Shown here one piece after another: positions 33,363-46,035 of a stretch of 64,000 nucleotides of DNA. The first letter of the stretch is position 1. Every line of letters starts with the position of its first letter. The position numbers and the translations under genes are program-made. The stretch is from Xylogone sp. PMI_703 (Eukaryota > Ascomycota > Leotiomycetes): positions 5,952,001 through 6,016,000 of the forward strand of contig JAJTUQ010000001.1 in the NCBI GenBank assembly GCA_021399445.1, in the 5' to 3' direction. The notes beneath the pieces were generated by a model, which saw only the letters and a program-made list of their open reading frames with translations, was not told where the DNA came from and ran no database searches.

Positions 33363-36300
33363 CTACTTCAGGAGGCGACTGGAGTGGCGCGAACTTCCCA
33401 GCGCGTAGTCCGTCTTTACACTCATCTTGAATCGTGGTTTCGAGTGTAAAATGGCTGATGCCGTCTGTTGCTCCTTCTCCGAGATGCTGGCTTCTATTTC
33501 TTTCAGCTGATCTGCCATGCGCCGCATCTTCTCCCCATTATCAGTCTCTTCCGTAACTTCTTCCGTGAAATCTTGCTTGGCAAGATCTAGTGTTCCGTGG
33601 TACCACTTCTCAAGACGGCTGGTCTCGATAAATGGCTTCAGCGCATCGTCTTCTGACTGCATGTCTTTCATAATGCTATCTCTAATGCTGGCATCCAACC
33701 CGTGGAAACGATGATCTAGCTCCGTGACACCAGCCCCAAGAACCTCTTGCGGACTCGATGGATTCACGTATGTGTCCTTTTCAAACAACCCTAGAAAGTA
33801 TGTTAGTGATGCTATTCTGACTTGCGGGCATAATCTACGTACGGGTCTTGAGGCAGGCCTTGAAAGTGTTGTATAAAGCTGTTTGTCTCAACTGGTCAGA
33901 AACTTGCTGATCATCCTTCAGATCGGTATTATTCAGTTCAGCCCAGTCGTCTCTCAGGTAGCATCGCCGCCAAATCACTCGGCTCATCAGAGCCTTTTCT
34001 GAATTGCTCAGGAGTCCATGGTGAAGCGCTTCGAGTGCCAAATAAAACTCACGACCAGTAAAGGGATCAAGCGTGTTTCCGTTATTCCTCATCAAAGTCA
34101 AAAGGTCAATGAGTGTTAAAGCATCCATTGCTTCATGCTTAATGAGCTTATCCATTGCTTCTTCCAGAAATGAAGAGAACACCCTCAATCTTTTCAACTG
34201 CTTATTTCCATGAGCTTCTAGTGCAAGCTGAAGTTCTGCATTGTCGTCGATCGCATCACGGATTGATGGGCGTATGTGGTTATATATCTCCTCTTGAATT
34301 CTGATCAGGGCTAATTGTTCCTGGGAGGCTGGGAAGTCTTCGATCTGATTGTGTGTTTGACTCGCAAGTCCGGCGAGTCTTCCCAGGCTTAGCTCGATCT
34401 TCTTACTCCATACGTCTTGCTCTCGTCTAAGTCCGAGGTCAAGTAATGTTTTGGATGCAAGATCAAAGTTCTTCTCTCGTGTCACATCATTTATCCAGCT
34501 TAGTTTAGAATATTCCGGTTTGCTCCTCAGAAACTGGGTCAAGAATAATTGCTGATCTTTGCCAACATCCAGTAATGGCCTCATTGATCCATTGGAGACG
34601 TAGTATTCATATAAAGCCTCGGCCCATTCTTTTCCAAATTTTGTAAACTCTGCGTTCACAAGCTCTTCCAACGCATGGGCGCGTCGGCCGAATGCAGTAA
34701 AATCCTCGCTGTCAAGAGATATCGATCGAATTCTTAGTCCTAGAAGATCTAACTCTCCCATAAGCACAGCTGCTAACGATGGCAAAATCTCGTACTTTTC
34801 AGCCAGACTGATGGCTTCATCCACTAGGTCAACCTCGGTGAGCAAATTTATTGAGCCGTCTTGTGAGGCCGCCTGGATTGCCTTAATCTGTTCTGCTTCC
34901 ATCTGAAATTTAGAAGTTCCTTGAGCTAAATCCCAATAAATACGCTCCGTACTTACACGGATAGAAAGATCGATTAGGGTCGGAGTATCCAAACGGACCT
35001 TGTTGACTACTGCGGCATCGGGCTGTCCATCTCCAAGCTTGTGCCAGAACTCTTTCATGAGTATACCTGTAAGTTCAGCCTGCTTTCTCATGTTTTCGAC
35101 TATGTAGATGGTTGATGTCCAGAATACAGGGAGCCCCTCGTAGCGTTCCTTAAGGATACCATACTCAAGTCGTTCATTCTCTAGACCATACAGACCCAAG
35201 TTATCAACTCGAAAAGAGAAAGCGCCTTCTAGTGCTCCAATGACAACATCGTTTGCTTCGGCTATAGTCTGCAACACGGAACTATGGTCCTTGCGACCAT
35301 CGGAGTAGGTGTACTTAACAACCTGGTAGGCCCACGGTACCGCGTCTTCAATGCGCCATATATCATGGATAAACCAGTGTCTGACACGATCCAACTCACC
35401 AGCTTCTGGAACTGGGTTCGATTTAAAATCTTCATGAATATATTCCACAAGGTCTAAAAGGAGGTCACGTTTTTGTCCATCTGGCTTCGTTTTGATGCGT
35501 GCATCGTAGCTCTTCCAGATCAAAGTAGCAGCTTTCATCTTCTCAGCATCCCAGAGCAACCGCCACCGTGTCACTCGGTCCAGAGCAACACCAGTTGATT
35601 TGAGGTGGCAGGCAAGATCGTGGAGAGCAGCAGAACGCTTCCTGAGATTTTGATCGATAGAAGCTGGAACAGAAGGTATGTAAGGTGTTGCAGATCTTAA
35701 AATATCGTTACTTAGTTCCAAAGCGGCGCTACCAACCTCATCCGCTCCGAATTCAAGCTCTGATCGAACGCCAAAGCTGAGAGGATTATTATCCAAGGTT
35801 CCAAAGAAGACTGCCTGTTCCAATTTGCTCTTCGCAGTGACTTGCTGGGCATTAATGGAGGTAAGTCTCTTTGTATCGGTTGCTGCAATTCGTAGCACTC
35901 CCCCATTCCGAACAATAAGAACAACTGCAGGATATTTGGCCTTGAAGCGCCGGGACTTCGACTCATCAGCACTGTGAAGGGGTCCATGGGGTTCTTCCAT
36001 GCCGGTCCCAATAATCTCCACATTCAGATCTTTTCGGAAGTCTATGACATCTTCAAAGCCCTGTTGAGGGACATGACTCTCTGTAAGCAACTGTGAATTA
36101 GGGGTATCTGGCTGCTTTGCAATAGACATAACAACGACGGCTCGATCAAAAATGAGGAAAGCCATAAGGCCAGGTCGTGGTAGATAAAGATGAGGTTTTG
36201 AGGTGGCACCGGCATTTGTGGGTGTTTTATAGGCATTAATAGGTCGTACAGCTCCAATAGTGAAATCCTGAGGTCTTATGGTAACCTCTACCAAGGCATA

Positions 36301-37655
36301 GTGGGCGATTTCCCGTCCCGTCAGAGACACCAGAAGTAGGAGGCTCACCTCTGAGTCCTCGTTGCCAATAGATGTAAATCGAGAGCCGGCCGAAAGCGTA
36401 GGCGTAAATTCGAAGTCGAGAAGTTCAAATGACTCGAGAAGGAGGTCGCTACATGAGGGCTCTATCTCTTTTATTACCCCAACAATCTCCTCCCGCGCAT
36501 CAATTTCTGTGCGAAGAGAGCTATGGCCACCTCTTTGTATATCCCAGCACTGTATCTTCCCTTTCGATGTTGTCAAAACGACGTTCCTCTCTCCAATCTT
36601 CTCTGTACGTTCGGCCTTAATCGCAGTAATATCTCCCCTCGAACCTGAGTTTGATAGAACGTTTCGAAGACTTCCAAACAGGCCGCCAGCAATTGAACCT
36701 GGAGAGCCTTTAAGAAATTGCACCGATATTGCCGGCCGTCCTTGCCCATCCCTGATACTCATAAAAGCAGTCCTTCCACTACTGAAGCCAAGTATAAAGC
36801 CAGCAGATTCGGCGTTCAATATGTGTATTACCCGTTCCCCGGATAATATACCTTGAATAGATGATTCAATTCCATTTCTTTGCTCACGTATAAGATCCAG
36901 AGTAGCTGCACTGGCAATAGATTCCCAGTACGTTATTTTTCCACTGGTCGGAATGATTACGACAAGGCCAGGATCTGGATTCGATGCTGAAGCAGAAACA
37001 AGTGTCCCGAGCGGAAGAGGGTCTGAGATATGCTTGGATGGATATGGTAATGTGAAGGTAAAGGTTTCCGGCGATGGTGTGTTAACAGCATACGGCCAAA
37101 CCACAGCATGAGTATGGGTGAGGGCAAGTGCATAGCCATTCTCGGAGAATATTGCACCATGTTGGTGACCTAATATAGACATTTAGCAACAACCTCACCC
37201 ACAAACAGACGTACTAACCAATTGCGTCAGTCCGAAGTCGATCCGGAAGAGCAGGGAGCTTGCTAACGGTATATGTATCGTTCGTAGTCTTGTAGTGATT
37301 AAGGTCAGCATATATCGCACATCTGCAAAATCTAAGAGCATACAAGTATAACACTGCCATCTCCTTTACTGGTACGATCGCCAGGTTGCGCCTTCTTCCC
37401 CCGTACTACGATCTCTCGTCTCGATAGTCCAGCTTCTCGGGAGCTGTCATGCTTTGCTGATGGAGCCTTAGCAGCCTTCACCTCCTCCACTTCAGGCGCG
37501 TCATTAGGGGTTGTAAATGTTTGGTCACTCAATGCGCTTCGTTGTCTTTTTGCTTTGGGTTGGGCGACAGACCCTTCACCGGATACAGGTCTCGGTCTGC
37601 GACGACTGCTTCGTACAGGAGCTTGAGGAGCGCCATTGAAGGAAGGAGAAAACAT
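33363..37655 (-). CDS. NUP133: nucleoporin Nup133
   Basis: The model has four exons, 37344-37655, 37219-37288, 33843-37169 and 33363-33790, giving about 1378 aa. The N-terminal basic, Ser-rich segment is followed by TTNDTYTVSKLPALPDRLRTDAIGHQHGAIFSENGYALALTHTHAVVWPY, which opens the Nup133/Nup155-type beta-propeller (to about residue 540). The rest is the alpha-helical solenoid, including DWAELNNTDLKDDQQVSDQLRQTALYNTFKACLKTR and a C-terminal LFEKDTYVNPSSPQEVLGAGVTELDHRF. Nup133 is part of the Y-shaped Nup107-160/Nup84 scaffold of the nuclear pore. The first intron is inferred from donor GTATGC, a TGCTGAC branch site and acceptor ACAAG, because a stop codon interrupts the frame there. It is divergent from the AFG1-like gene. 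Confidence 0.92.
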
Positions 37656-38382
37656 TGTCGCGGTAGCCTAAAGCGGCTGATGATGATAATCACCAACTAA
37701 AGGAAATATAACAGAGAGGAACTGTCATTATATATGAAATGAAAAGCTAGGTGACCGCTGCTAAAATCGCACGGCTGGAAGTTGGATTGACTTGTTTATA
37801 GCAAGGTGCAATATTTGGATCGTACCTTTTTGCCCAAGCTGGCGGTTTAGCGAGTCAAACTAGAGTTCCACCGCCTTCGACCGCGTCACACATCGCAGCT
37901 CGCGTTTTGAGCTAAGTAGCGTGCATCACAACTACAGTAATGCGATCACTGTTGAAGAGCACCAATACTGATATCTAGATGTTGTGGAATAATCTAATTA
38001 GGACGAGTTCTTGAATGAATGAGAAACCCTCAAATTCAGGGATTATTTACAGTAATGATCATAATCCAACATTTTGCAGGAATCCAAATGCAAAATGACG
38101 TCTGCTATTGCCCTTTTTTATCACGATAGCTTTCTCAGTACAGCAACATTAGATAGTATCCCAAAATATTTGCACTCCAGGAGCTTATTCTCTGTTCGCA
38201 GGGAGACACTCATGAATTCTAGAAAATACAACAACTTAACAAGTAATCCATAGATTTCTCGCCAGCCGCTAGAAAGCTGTCTAATAGTTGGCGACGAGTC
38301 TAAAGACTGTTGAGATTATCTAATACTCAAATATTGCAAGGTCACTGGTGGTTCAGTATCTAACATCGTTCTTTAATGCTGT
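37656..38382. promoter_or_regulatory. divergent promoter region NUP133 / AFG1-like
   Basis: 727 bp, AT-rich, between outward-facing start codons. No gene and no specific motif identified. Confidence 0.4.
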
Positions 38383-40530
38383 ATGGTCCACCTCTCAATG
38401 CCACCCCCAGTATCATCACTCAGCAGTAGCTTGACTATCACCAATCCTTTGGTCCTATACCGATCTCTACTGGCTACAAAACAAATAGAACCTGATTTAG
38501 CGCAACATCGTCTAGCCCTCCACCTGCAAAAGCTATACCATCGTCTAAAGGATTACTCTCCAGAAATCCAATATGCAGATCGACTTAAGGCGCTCACTCA
38601 TGTCATTAGTAAAGTCCCCACAGAAGATGAGGAGAGTGCGGTAGCATCCAGGAGACATCCGCTAAGGAGAAATCCCCTCTTCGCGCACCTCTTCATGAAC
38701 AAAGAGCACCGTCAATCGGTTGCATTGACGAGAGTTATCACGAGTCATGAGGCTGCTAAGGAGTTAGACTCACCCAAGGGGCTCTTGCTCCATGGAGAAG
38801 TTGGAAGAGGGAAGTCCATGCTCGTGGACCTGCTTGCAGACAGTCTTCCAACCAACAAGAAAAGGCGATGGCACTTCAACACTTTCATGCTAGAAACACT
38901 AGCTCGATTAGAGCAGCTACGGGTTACAAGGTCCAATGCTATTGCAGAAGTTCCAGAATACTCACTGCTGTGGTTGGCACGTGATATGATTGATACCTCT
39001 CCTATGCTCTTCCTGGACGAGTTCCAACTGCCAGATAGGGCAGCAAGCAAGATCCTGAGCAATCTTTTTACTATATTTTTTCAATTGGGTGGGGTTCTAA
39101 TTGCTACCTCAAATCGGATGCCCGAGGAACTGTCAAAAGCCAGCGGTACTGACTTTACAGCAACATTGAGTAGCAGCCGTATAGGAAGTTCGCTAGGTAT
39201 GAATAGGGAGAAGAGCATGACTCACCCTGCAAATAACGAGTATTATGACTTTGTAGAGATTCTCAAGGCAAGGTGCGACATATTCAATATGGATACTGTG
39301 GAGCCGGGTCGGGATTGGCGCAGGAGAGAGTTGGAGGAGCTTGACTTTGACCATAATGAGGGACATTTGCTACTCCAAGCAACTGGTAGTGAAAGCAACC
39401 AACATCCTGTAGAGGAAGTAATCAGCAGGAATTCAATACAGAAATCCGATTCTGAAGAAGAACATAAATCCCTTCAAGTGAAAGCACCTAGAAAATATAT
39501 CGTTGGAAATGATGGCACTGACGAGCAATGGGACCGCATAATAAATGAAGCAATGCCGCCAAATACGCCGGAACAAATCCGATGGCAGCCGACAACACTC
39601 CATGTTTATGGCCGAAATGTATCAGTTCCACTCCAGTATGAGGGCATTGCATATTGGACATTTTCGCAACTCTGTGGTGAGAGATTTGGTCCGGCAGATT
39701 ATATCTCAATGGCATCTACCTTCCACACGTGTGTCATTGATAGAGTACCTGTTCTTACCTCAACCCTAAAGAATGAAGCCAGGCGCTTTATAACGCTTCT
39801 CGATGCACTATACGAAGCTCGGTGCAAGTTGATTATTCGTGCTGAAGTTGGGCCTGATGATCTTTTCTTCCCTGAAACTCGAGTAAAGCCGAATAAAACC
39901 AACAATATGGAAAGCAAAAGCCAGGATGTCAATGATGGTGCGGATGCTGTATATCCAGAGACTCTCTCTGAAGTATACCAGGATCAAACATCACCGTTTA
40001 GACCAAACGTTTCCTTATACGTAGATGAGGACGGGAAGGATTATAACTTTGACAAAGATCCCTCATCTACGCATGGTTTAAAACACGAGGTTAACAGTTC
40101 AGTGAATTTCGGGTTGACTAGCTCGTTTATTGGAGAGGATGAACGGTTTTCATACAAACGTGCTAGTAGCAGGCTCTGGGAAATGTGTGGAATAAAATGG
40201 CATTCAAGGTCAGAGCCAGGTTGGTGGAGGCCCGCCTCAAATGATATCAGACGATGGGAAAAGCCATCCGCTTCGGAGTCAAATTCTTCAGATGTTATCC
40301 ATGCAGTAGAGAGTGATGTTCGTATGAGCGAATCATACGAGATAGAACCAGAGGGATTGCACGGTGGATTTTGGGACAATGTTCAGAACTTCACTCGTAG
40401 AACTGGTGTAGAACCTCCGAGATTCGGCCCAACACACGCTTGGGGAGTGATGAAATGGGGAAGGAAAGCAGGGGCATGGGGCCAAGGCCCTGAGGGACTT
40501 CGTAACAGGAGAAAGGATGGAGATAAATAA
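38383..40530 (+). CDS. AFG1: AFG1/LACE1-family mitochondrial ATPase
   Basis: Single exon, 715 aa. The AFG1-like AAA domain has Walker A GEVGRGKSML (residues about 137-146) and Walker B PMLFLDEFQLPDRAASKIL (about 206-224). A sensor segment follows, GGVLIATSNRMPEEL. The C-terminal family segment reads GIAYWTFSQLCGERFGPADYISMASTFHTCVIDRVPVLTSTLKNEARRFITLLDALYEARCKLIIRAE. Yeast Afg1 and human LACE1 (AFG1L) are mitochondrial and linked to quality control of respiratory-chain subunits. The N-terminus is not a classic targeting peptide, so a short upstream exon is possible. Between the two conserved blocks and at the C-terminus are charged insertions that make it longer than the yeast protein (about 510 aa). 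Its 3' end converges with the TRAPPC2L gene, 170 bp away. Confidence 0.9.
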   Translation: MVHLSMPPPVSSLSSSLTITNPLVLYRSLLATKQIEPDLAQHRLALHLQKLYHRLKDYSPEIQYADRLKALTHVISKVPTEDEESAVASRRHPLRRNPLFAHLFMNKEHRQSVALTRVITSHEAAKELDSPKGLLLHGEVGRGKSMLVDLLADSLPTNKKRRWHFNTFMLETLARLEQLRVTRSNAIAEVPEYSLLWLARDMIDTSPMLFLDEFQLPDRAASKILSNLFTIFFQLGGVLIATSNRMPEELSKASGTDFTATLSSSRIGSSLGMNREKSMTHPANNEYYDFVEILKARCDIFNMDTVEPGRDWRRRELEELDFDHNEGHLLLQATGSESNQHPVEEVISRNSIQKSDSEEEHKSLQVKAPRKYIVGNDGTDEQWDRIINEAMPPNTPEQIRWQPTTLHVYGRNVSVPLQYEGIAYWTFSQLCGERFGPADYISMASTFHTCVIDRVPVLTSTLKNEARRFITLLDALYEARCKLIIRAEVGPDDLFFPETRVKPNKTNNMESKSQDVNDGADAVYPETLSEVYQDQTSPFRPNVSLYVDEDGKDYNFDKDPSSTHGLKHEVNSSVNFGLTSSFIGEDERFSYKRASSRLWEMCGIKWHSRSEPGWWRPASNDIRRWEKPSASESNSSDVIHAVESDVRMSESYEIEPEGLHGGFWDNVQNFTRRTGVEPPRFGPTHAWGVMKWGRKAGAWGQGPEGLRNRRKDGDK

Positions 40531-40700
40531 TAGATCAATTCGGCTGATGAATACCTATTGATACTCACGTACGCCTCATATAGGTTTGATCACAAACCAG
40601 CTTGATTCAGCCAATGTGAGTCCACTGCGCTAACATTAAAGTATATTCCGCCATCCCTTGACGCCGTTCAATGCAGACAACCATAAATCAAGCTTCATTA

Positions 40701-41444
40701 TCAGAATGCTGTAAGACCAGGAGCCCACGATTCCCCTATTCTCCTCATATCTGCTGTGAATCGTCTACTAGTAATCGTCTTTCCTCCCCTTCCCCCAGGC
40801 GGCGTATATTCATCGGGATTATAGAAGGGATTTTGTAGTAACCTAATATATGCTACCTGCATAGCTTTGAAGACCTATAGTTAAAGTAGTTAGTTAGGCT
40901 CTTGATCCAAATTCGCGCGGATTCATGGCATATGATGCGCCAGGTGTAATGCGCCAAAAGAATTTCAACTCACCGGCTTCATCTCGCCATCCCTAAGTCC
41001 TAATCCTCCAGGGCCCAGTTGCCCGGGACCCCTTCCTGTTGGAGACGCTACCTCATTTATGAATCTCCCCCTCATATCAACTATAACCACAAAACGAACA
41101 CCCGTATTCGTCTCGAAGCCATATGCAGCCAGACGTTCATCTATCGCATGAAGGAGTCCAAAATCGCCGCTCAAATTTCCACCGGATGAGGAATTAGGTT
41201 TCGATCGCGCTTCAAAGATGTCAAGTGTGCTGGATAATATGAGGGAAAATTGGAGAGGCGTCCGGATAGGCGCTTGTTTAGGTGGAGAAGAGGAGGTCCC
41301 CGGTATGTGGGATGGGAATATGGTTATGTGAAGGGGGTTGTTCTATGGCGGTAGGTCAGCTAAATCTTCCTAAATTAGTTAAGGTTAGAAACTTACATTT
41401 TTTCCTATAATGCCAAGACAGGCTATAGAGGGAATTGCTGTCAT
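40701..41444 (-). CDS. TRAPPC2L/Tca17-like TRAPP-associated protein (sedlin family)
   Basis: The model has three phase-0 exons, 41397-41444, 40974-41342 and 40701-40874, giving 196 aa. The sedlin-type longin fold begins MTAIPSIACLGIIGKNNNPLHITIFP, continues FSLILSSTLDIFEARS and GDFGLLHAIDERLAAYGFETNTGVRFVVIVDM, and ends VFKAMQVAYIRLLQNPFYNPDEYTPPGGRGGKTITSRRFTADMRRIGESW. This pattern matches TRAPPC2L (yeast Tca17), which helps assemble TRAPP complexes acting as GEFs for Ypt1/Rab1 or Ypt31/Rab11 in Golgi traffic. Gly/Pro-rich loops (PTGRGPGQLGPGGLGLRDG) extend it relative to the animal protein. It is convergent with AFG1. Confidence 0.88.
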
Positions 41445-41899
41445 ACTGGCAGTAGGAAAGGTGACGACCAGAGTGGTTGTTGCGACTTGACGATGGTTGT
41501 GTCTAAGGCGAGTCGCGAGAAAACAGTAGACAAGGCTGCGGGGATCGTCATCGGCAAGGCTGACAGAATTGGACACGCAGTGCTTCCTTTCTTCGTCACA
41601 GGGACATTTGTTGTAGAAATAAATGTATATCCAGGTACTACTTTAGTACTTTGTCATATTGGTTATGAACAATTTGACCAATTGTTTGTGCAGCGCTGTA
41701 TTCTAATATCATCATGGGTATCTGCAATTCCATAAAGGATTTTGTCATAGTGGTATTTTAAAGATCCGACCTTCCAGGTTTAGCACTATATATACTACCA
41801 CGTTTATATTATACAAGTAACAAATCACAACTTCATGAATAGCCAGTTCTTTTGAGCCATTCTCCAGACACCACAAACTAATGCTACACCTCCAAACCC
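41445..41899. other. intergenic spacer
   Basis: 455 bp, AT-rich, between the TRAPPC2L start and the MCT1 stop. No gene supported. Confidence 0.4.
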
Positions 41900-43256
41900 T
41901 TATTCTAGATCTCCCCAGGTTTCTGTCTCGTCCAATGCCTTAAGTACCTCTTCTATTTCCTTAGGATGGCTGATAGCCCATACGCCTCCTCCTTTCACAG
42001 TATCTTTCCCCCGCATTCCAACCTCTTTACCCACAAGGTTTCTACCCACTTTTCCTGGCCCAATCCCTATCCATCGACGAACACGTTCTTCCTGGTCAAG
42101 ATATTTGATGCTGTCCCACCATCTGACTGTTTCCACACATTGACGAACCAGCAGGTCTTTCATATCCTCCCTGCTCTGGAATGGTCTTGCACTAACGTTA
42201 CTGATGCATTCTAAGACGCCGGGGAAGCTAATGATATCCTGTCCTTCCCTTCCCACTGTCCTACTTTTCCCTTCCAACAGTTTCCGGACCACTGCAGCTG
42301 CAGGTTTCATGAGTGGGCTGTGAAACGGGCTGTCACTTTTTAGCCTCACGGCTCTCGGGTCATGACCGCCGAATTGCCTCACATGGGTTATCAGCGTTTT
42401 GATCCTCTCGATGTTCCCACTAAGAACGATCTGGTTCTTGCTATTCATATTTGCAATCAGAACCTGCTGGATTGGTGGAACATCTTCGGCGCTCTCTGAC
42501 TTGGAACCTGCGCTGTGGTGGCCCAGAAACTCGTAGATCGCCTCTATCAATGGAGCAAGGTGGTCGGGCTCCGTAACGAGGGCAACCATGCCGTATTCTC
42601 CTCCATATTCCTGGCATGCTCGTCTTGTGCACTCTGCCATAGCCTCCGCTCTCTTTTGCACTAGATACAAGCTGTCTTCGAACGATATATATCCACCAGC
42701 AGCGACAGCTGCAAACTCGCCAAGAGAATGCCCCAATGTCACATCTACCCTCTCGGGAGGCCTAAATCCGAATTCCTTTTCTAATACTCGGAGGATCAAT
42801 ATAGATGAAGCCATGATAGCTGGTTGCGAGTTCTCAGTTTCGGTCAGTTTGCTATTCGGACCCTCTTCAATGATCCGCGAGAGTTTGCGACCTAGTAAAT
42901 GATCGATTTCTTCAACAATTGGTTTCGCCGTACCAGGAAATGCTTCGAGCCATGGTGTAAGCATTCCAACTCTTTGCACTCCGTGACCTGGAAGCTTTGT
43001 CAGTATAAGCTCGATCGAGGTACACAATGGTGAGTCAGAGCAATCACAGGCTGGATTTGATACCTGGAAAGAACATGGCAGTCCTTGGTCGAGACGCCTT
43101 TGTAGATGCATTGCGTCTAGCATGATGTAGAAAAGAAATTACGATTCTCGACCATATCGCAGAGTTACCTAGATATCTTCCTGTGACATGATCAATCACA
43201 GAGTTCTGCCTTGCGGCCAGCCGAGGCTGCCTCAACCCAGTCAGAAGCTGGTTCAT
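41900..43256 (-). CDS. MCT1: mitochondrial malonyl-CoA:ACP transacylase
   Basis: The model has two exons, 43064-43256 and 41900-42987, giving 426 aa; the junction is RTAMFFPG|HGVQRVGMLTPWL with a split glycine codon. The N-terminal 55 residues are Arg/Ser/Ala-rich without acidic runs, consistent with a mitochondrial targeting peptide. The acyltransferase fold carries the nucleophile elbow GHSLGEFAA (Ser about 152). Further on is SDSPFHSPLM with the catalytic His (about 286), and QPAIMASS, the usual oxyanion-side QPA motif. It loads malonyl groups onto ACP in mitochondrial type II fatty acid synthesis, the pathway that supplies the lipoate precursor. An intron-like GTAACT..CTAG inside exon 1 would break the frame and was not used. 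Confidence 0.92.
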
Positions 43257-43722
43257 GGCAAGAAACTCTCGAGGACTGGCCGTTAACTAGAGAGAGAATT
43301 TAAGACATTTGTAACGGTAGAACGCCGGCTCTACAATTGTTGAGCTCCTTGTAAATACGTGACATAACAGGATGTAGACGAGGCTGTCGGCATCTGCACG
43401 AACAGAAGTGCACCCGTTCCTCCGCACACCCGCGCCATGCCGACCCCTCCCTGTTCCCCAGAGCAACCCCTCCGAGGCAACTGAAATGCTCACCCAACAC
43501 CGTTTAAGCCCAAATCCAAGCACGTGAAAGAATTTACCCAAAGCTACCAAGTAATATTATGTGCGAGATATTTGAGATTGGTATTAAAGATATATCCATT
43601 AATTCATAAATAGCTGCGACTTTTTCATCACACTATGTACCTGTCTATAAACCCTGGAAGAGAAAAACTGACAAAAATCCCCGCGCCACTACTCCACATA
43701 TTGACAGAATTATGTATATGGT
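43257..43722. other. intergenic spacer MCT1 / HEM2
   Basis: 466 bp between two genes on the same strand. It includes the MCT1 promoter and the HEM2 3' region; nothing else supported. Confidence 0.4.
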
Positions 43723-44939
<1,217 letters not shown>

Positions 44940-46035
44940 GGTTGCGGTATTGTTACAAAAGGCAATTGGGTTGTAGAGGGGTAGAATGAGTAATATTGCG
45001 GAAGTTTAAGCGTTTAAAAGAGGTGGTCGAGGAACCCAAAAGTGGTTCTCGGTGGCGGTTCGGGATTTCCCCCCCGGCGGTCAGCCGAGGAGAATTTTAG
45101 TGGACATCTGTTGCAAATGAGGAGGTTGCAATTGGCCCGGAACGCCAGCCTTGTTGTAGCAACCTTATGCCATCGGAACGCTGACCGGCAATTTCTACTT
45201 ATTACAGTCGCAACGTCTCGTCTTACCTGTAACTCTGACACTGTTACTGTGATAATATGGATGCGAGGTAAGAAACTTGAGTTTTTATGCAAAGGTCGGC
45301 ATTTCCGAGTCAGAACAGCAGCCGTCCGCCCCAGGTGCCCGTCCCCAGAAATTGTTTTGAGGTTCCCCGCACACTCAGGAGGCTTAAGCACCCTACCATG
45401 CTAGAAAGTCCAAGTTGCAGGTGACCGGAAAGACACGGGAGACTCCTAATTAACCAGAACTCACAATTAGTGAGAGTGCTAAAGGAGAGTATCTTACAAA
45501 TATATGAAACCAGTGATGGAATTGAGAAACTATTTAATTTTAGCTGTAGGCGTTGCAAATCTTCATGCACGATGGTTACAAAAGTTATTTCCTAAAGACT
45601 GGTTTCTGCCCCCTCTGAGGTCCGAGAGTATAGGTAAGGAGATTTATTGTAAGATTTATTATATTACTTTGCTGTATCCTCTGATACCTGAACTTCCCCC
45701 CTCAATCATGCGCTGCTGTTTTCAGCTGTTATTGGCAGCTCGGCTTCCGGATTATTTTTTGGAACGTAAGTCAGCTCGCGATGCTGCCAACTAGATGTTC
45801 AGAGAGACGTTTTACGTAGCATTAGTCAGGGCGAGTGTGCTACCACCAGATCTTGACCACCACCCTTGAGATTAGCTGATGGCGCATTACGTGCGTCCTG
45901 GCTGCTGTATCTTGCAATAGATTGGTCGCTATAAACGGAAACCGCACTTCATGCGCGGTTCGGCCTGTCAAACTGCGTTGCTGACCGCAGCGATCCTATA
46001 ACGGCCAGGATATACCATCCTGATTAGATGTCAAG
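44940..46035. other. intergenic, 1.1 kb
   Basis: Upstream of both HEM2 and the next gene, so it should hold both promoters. Open frames are short and overlapping; no gene, repeat or RNA supported. Confidence 0.45.

Noticed and set aside
43093..43147. Intron inside MCT1 exon 1 (GTAACT..CTAG)
   Set aside because: Removing it would shift the frame away from RRNASTKASRPRTAMFFPG, which leads correctly into the transacylase domain.
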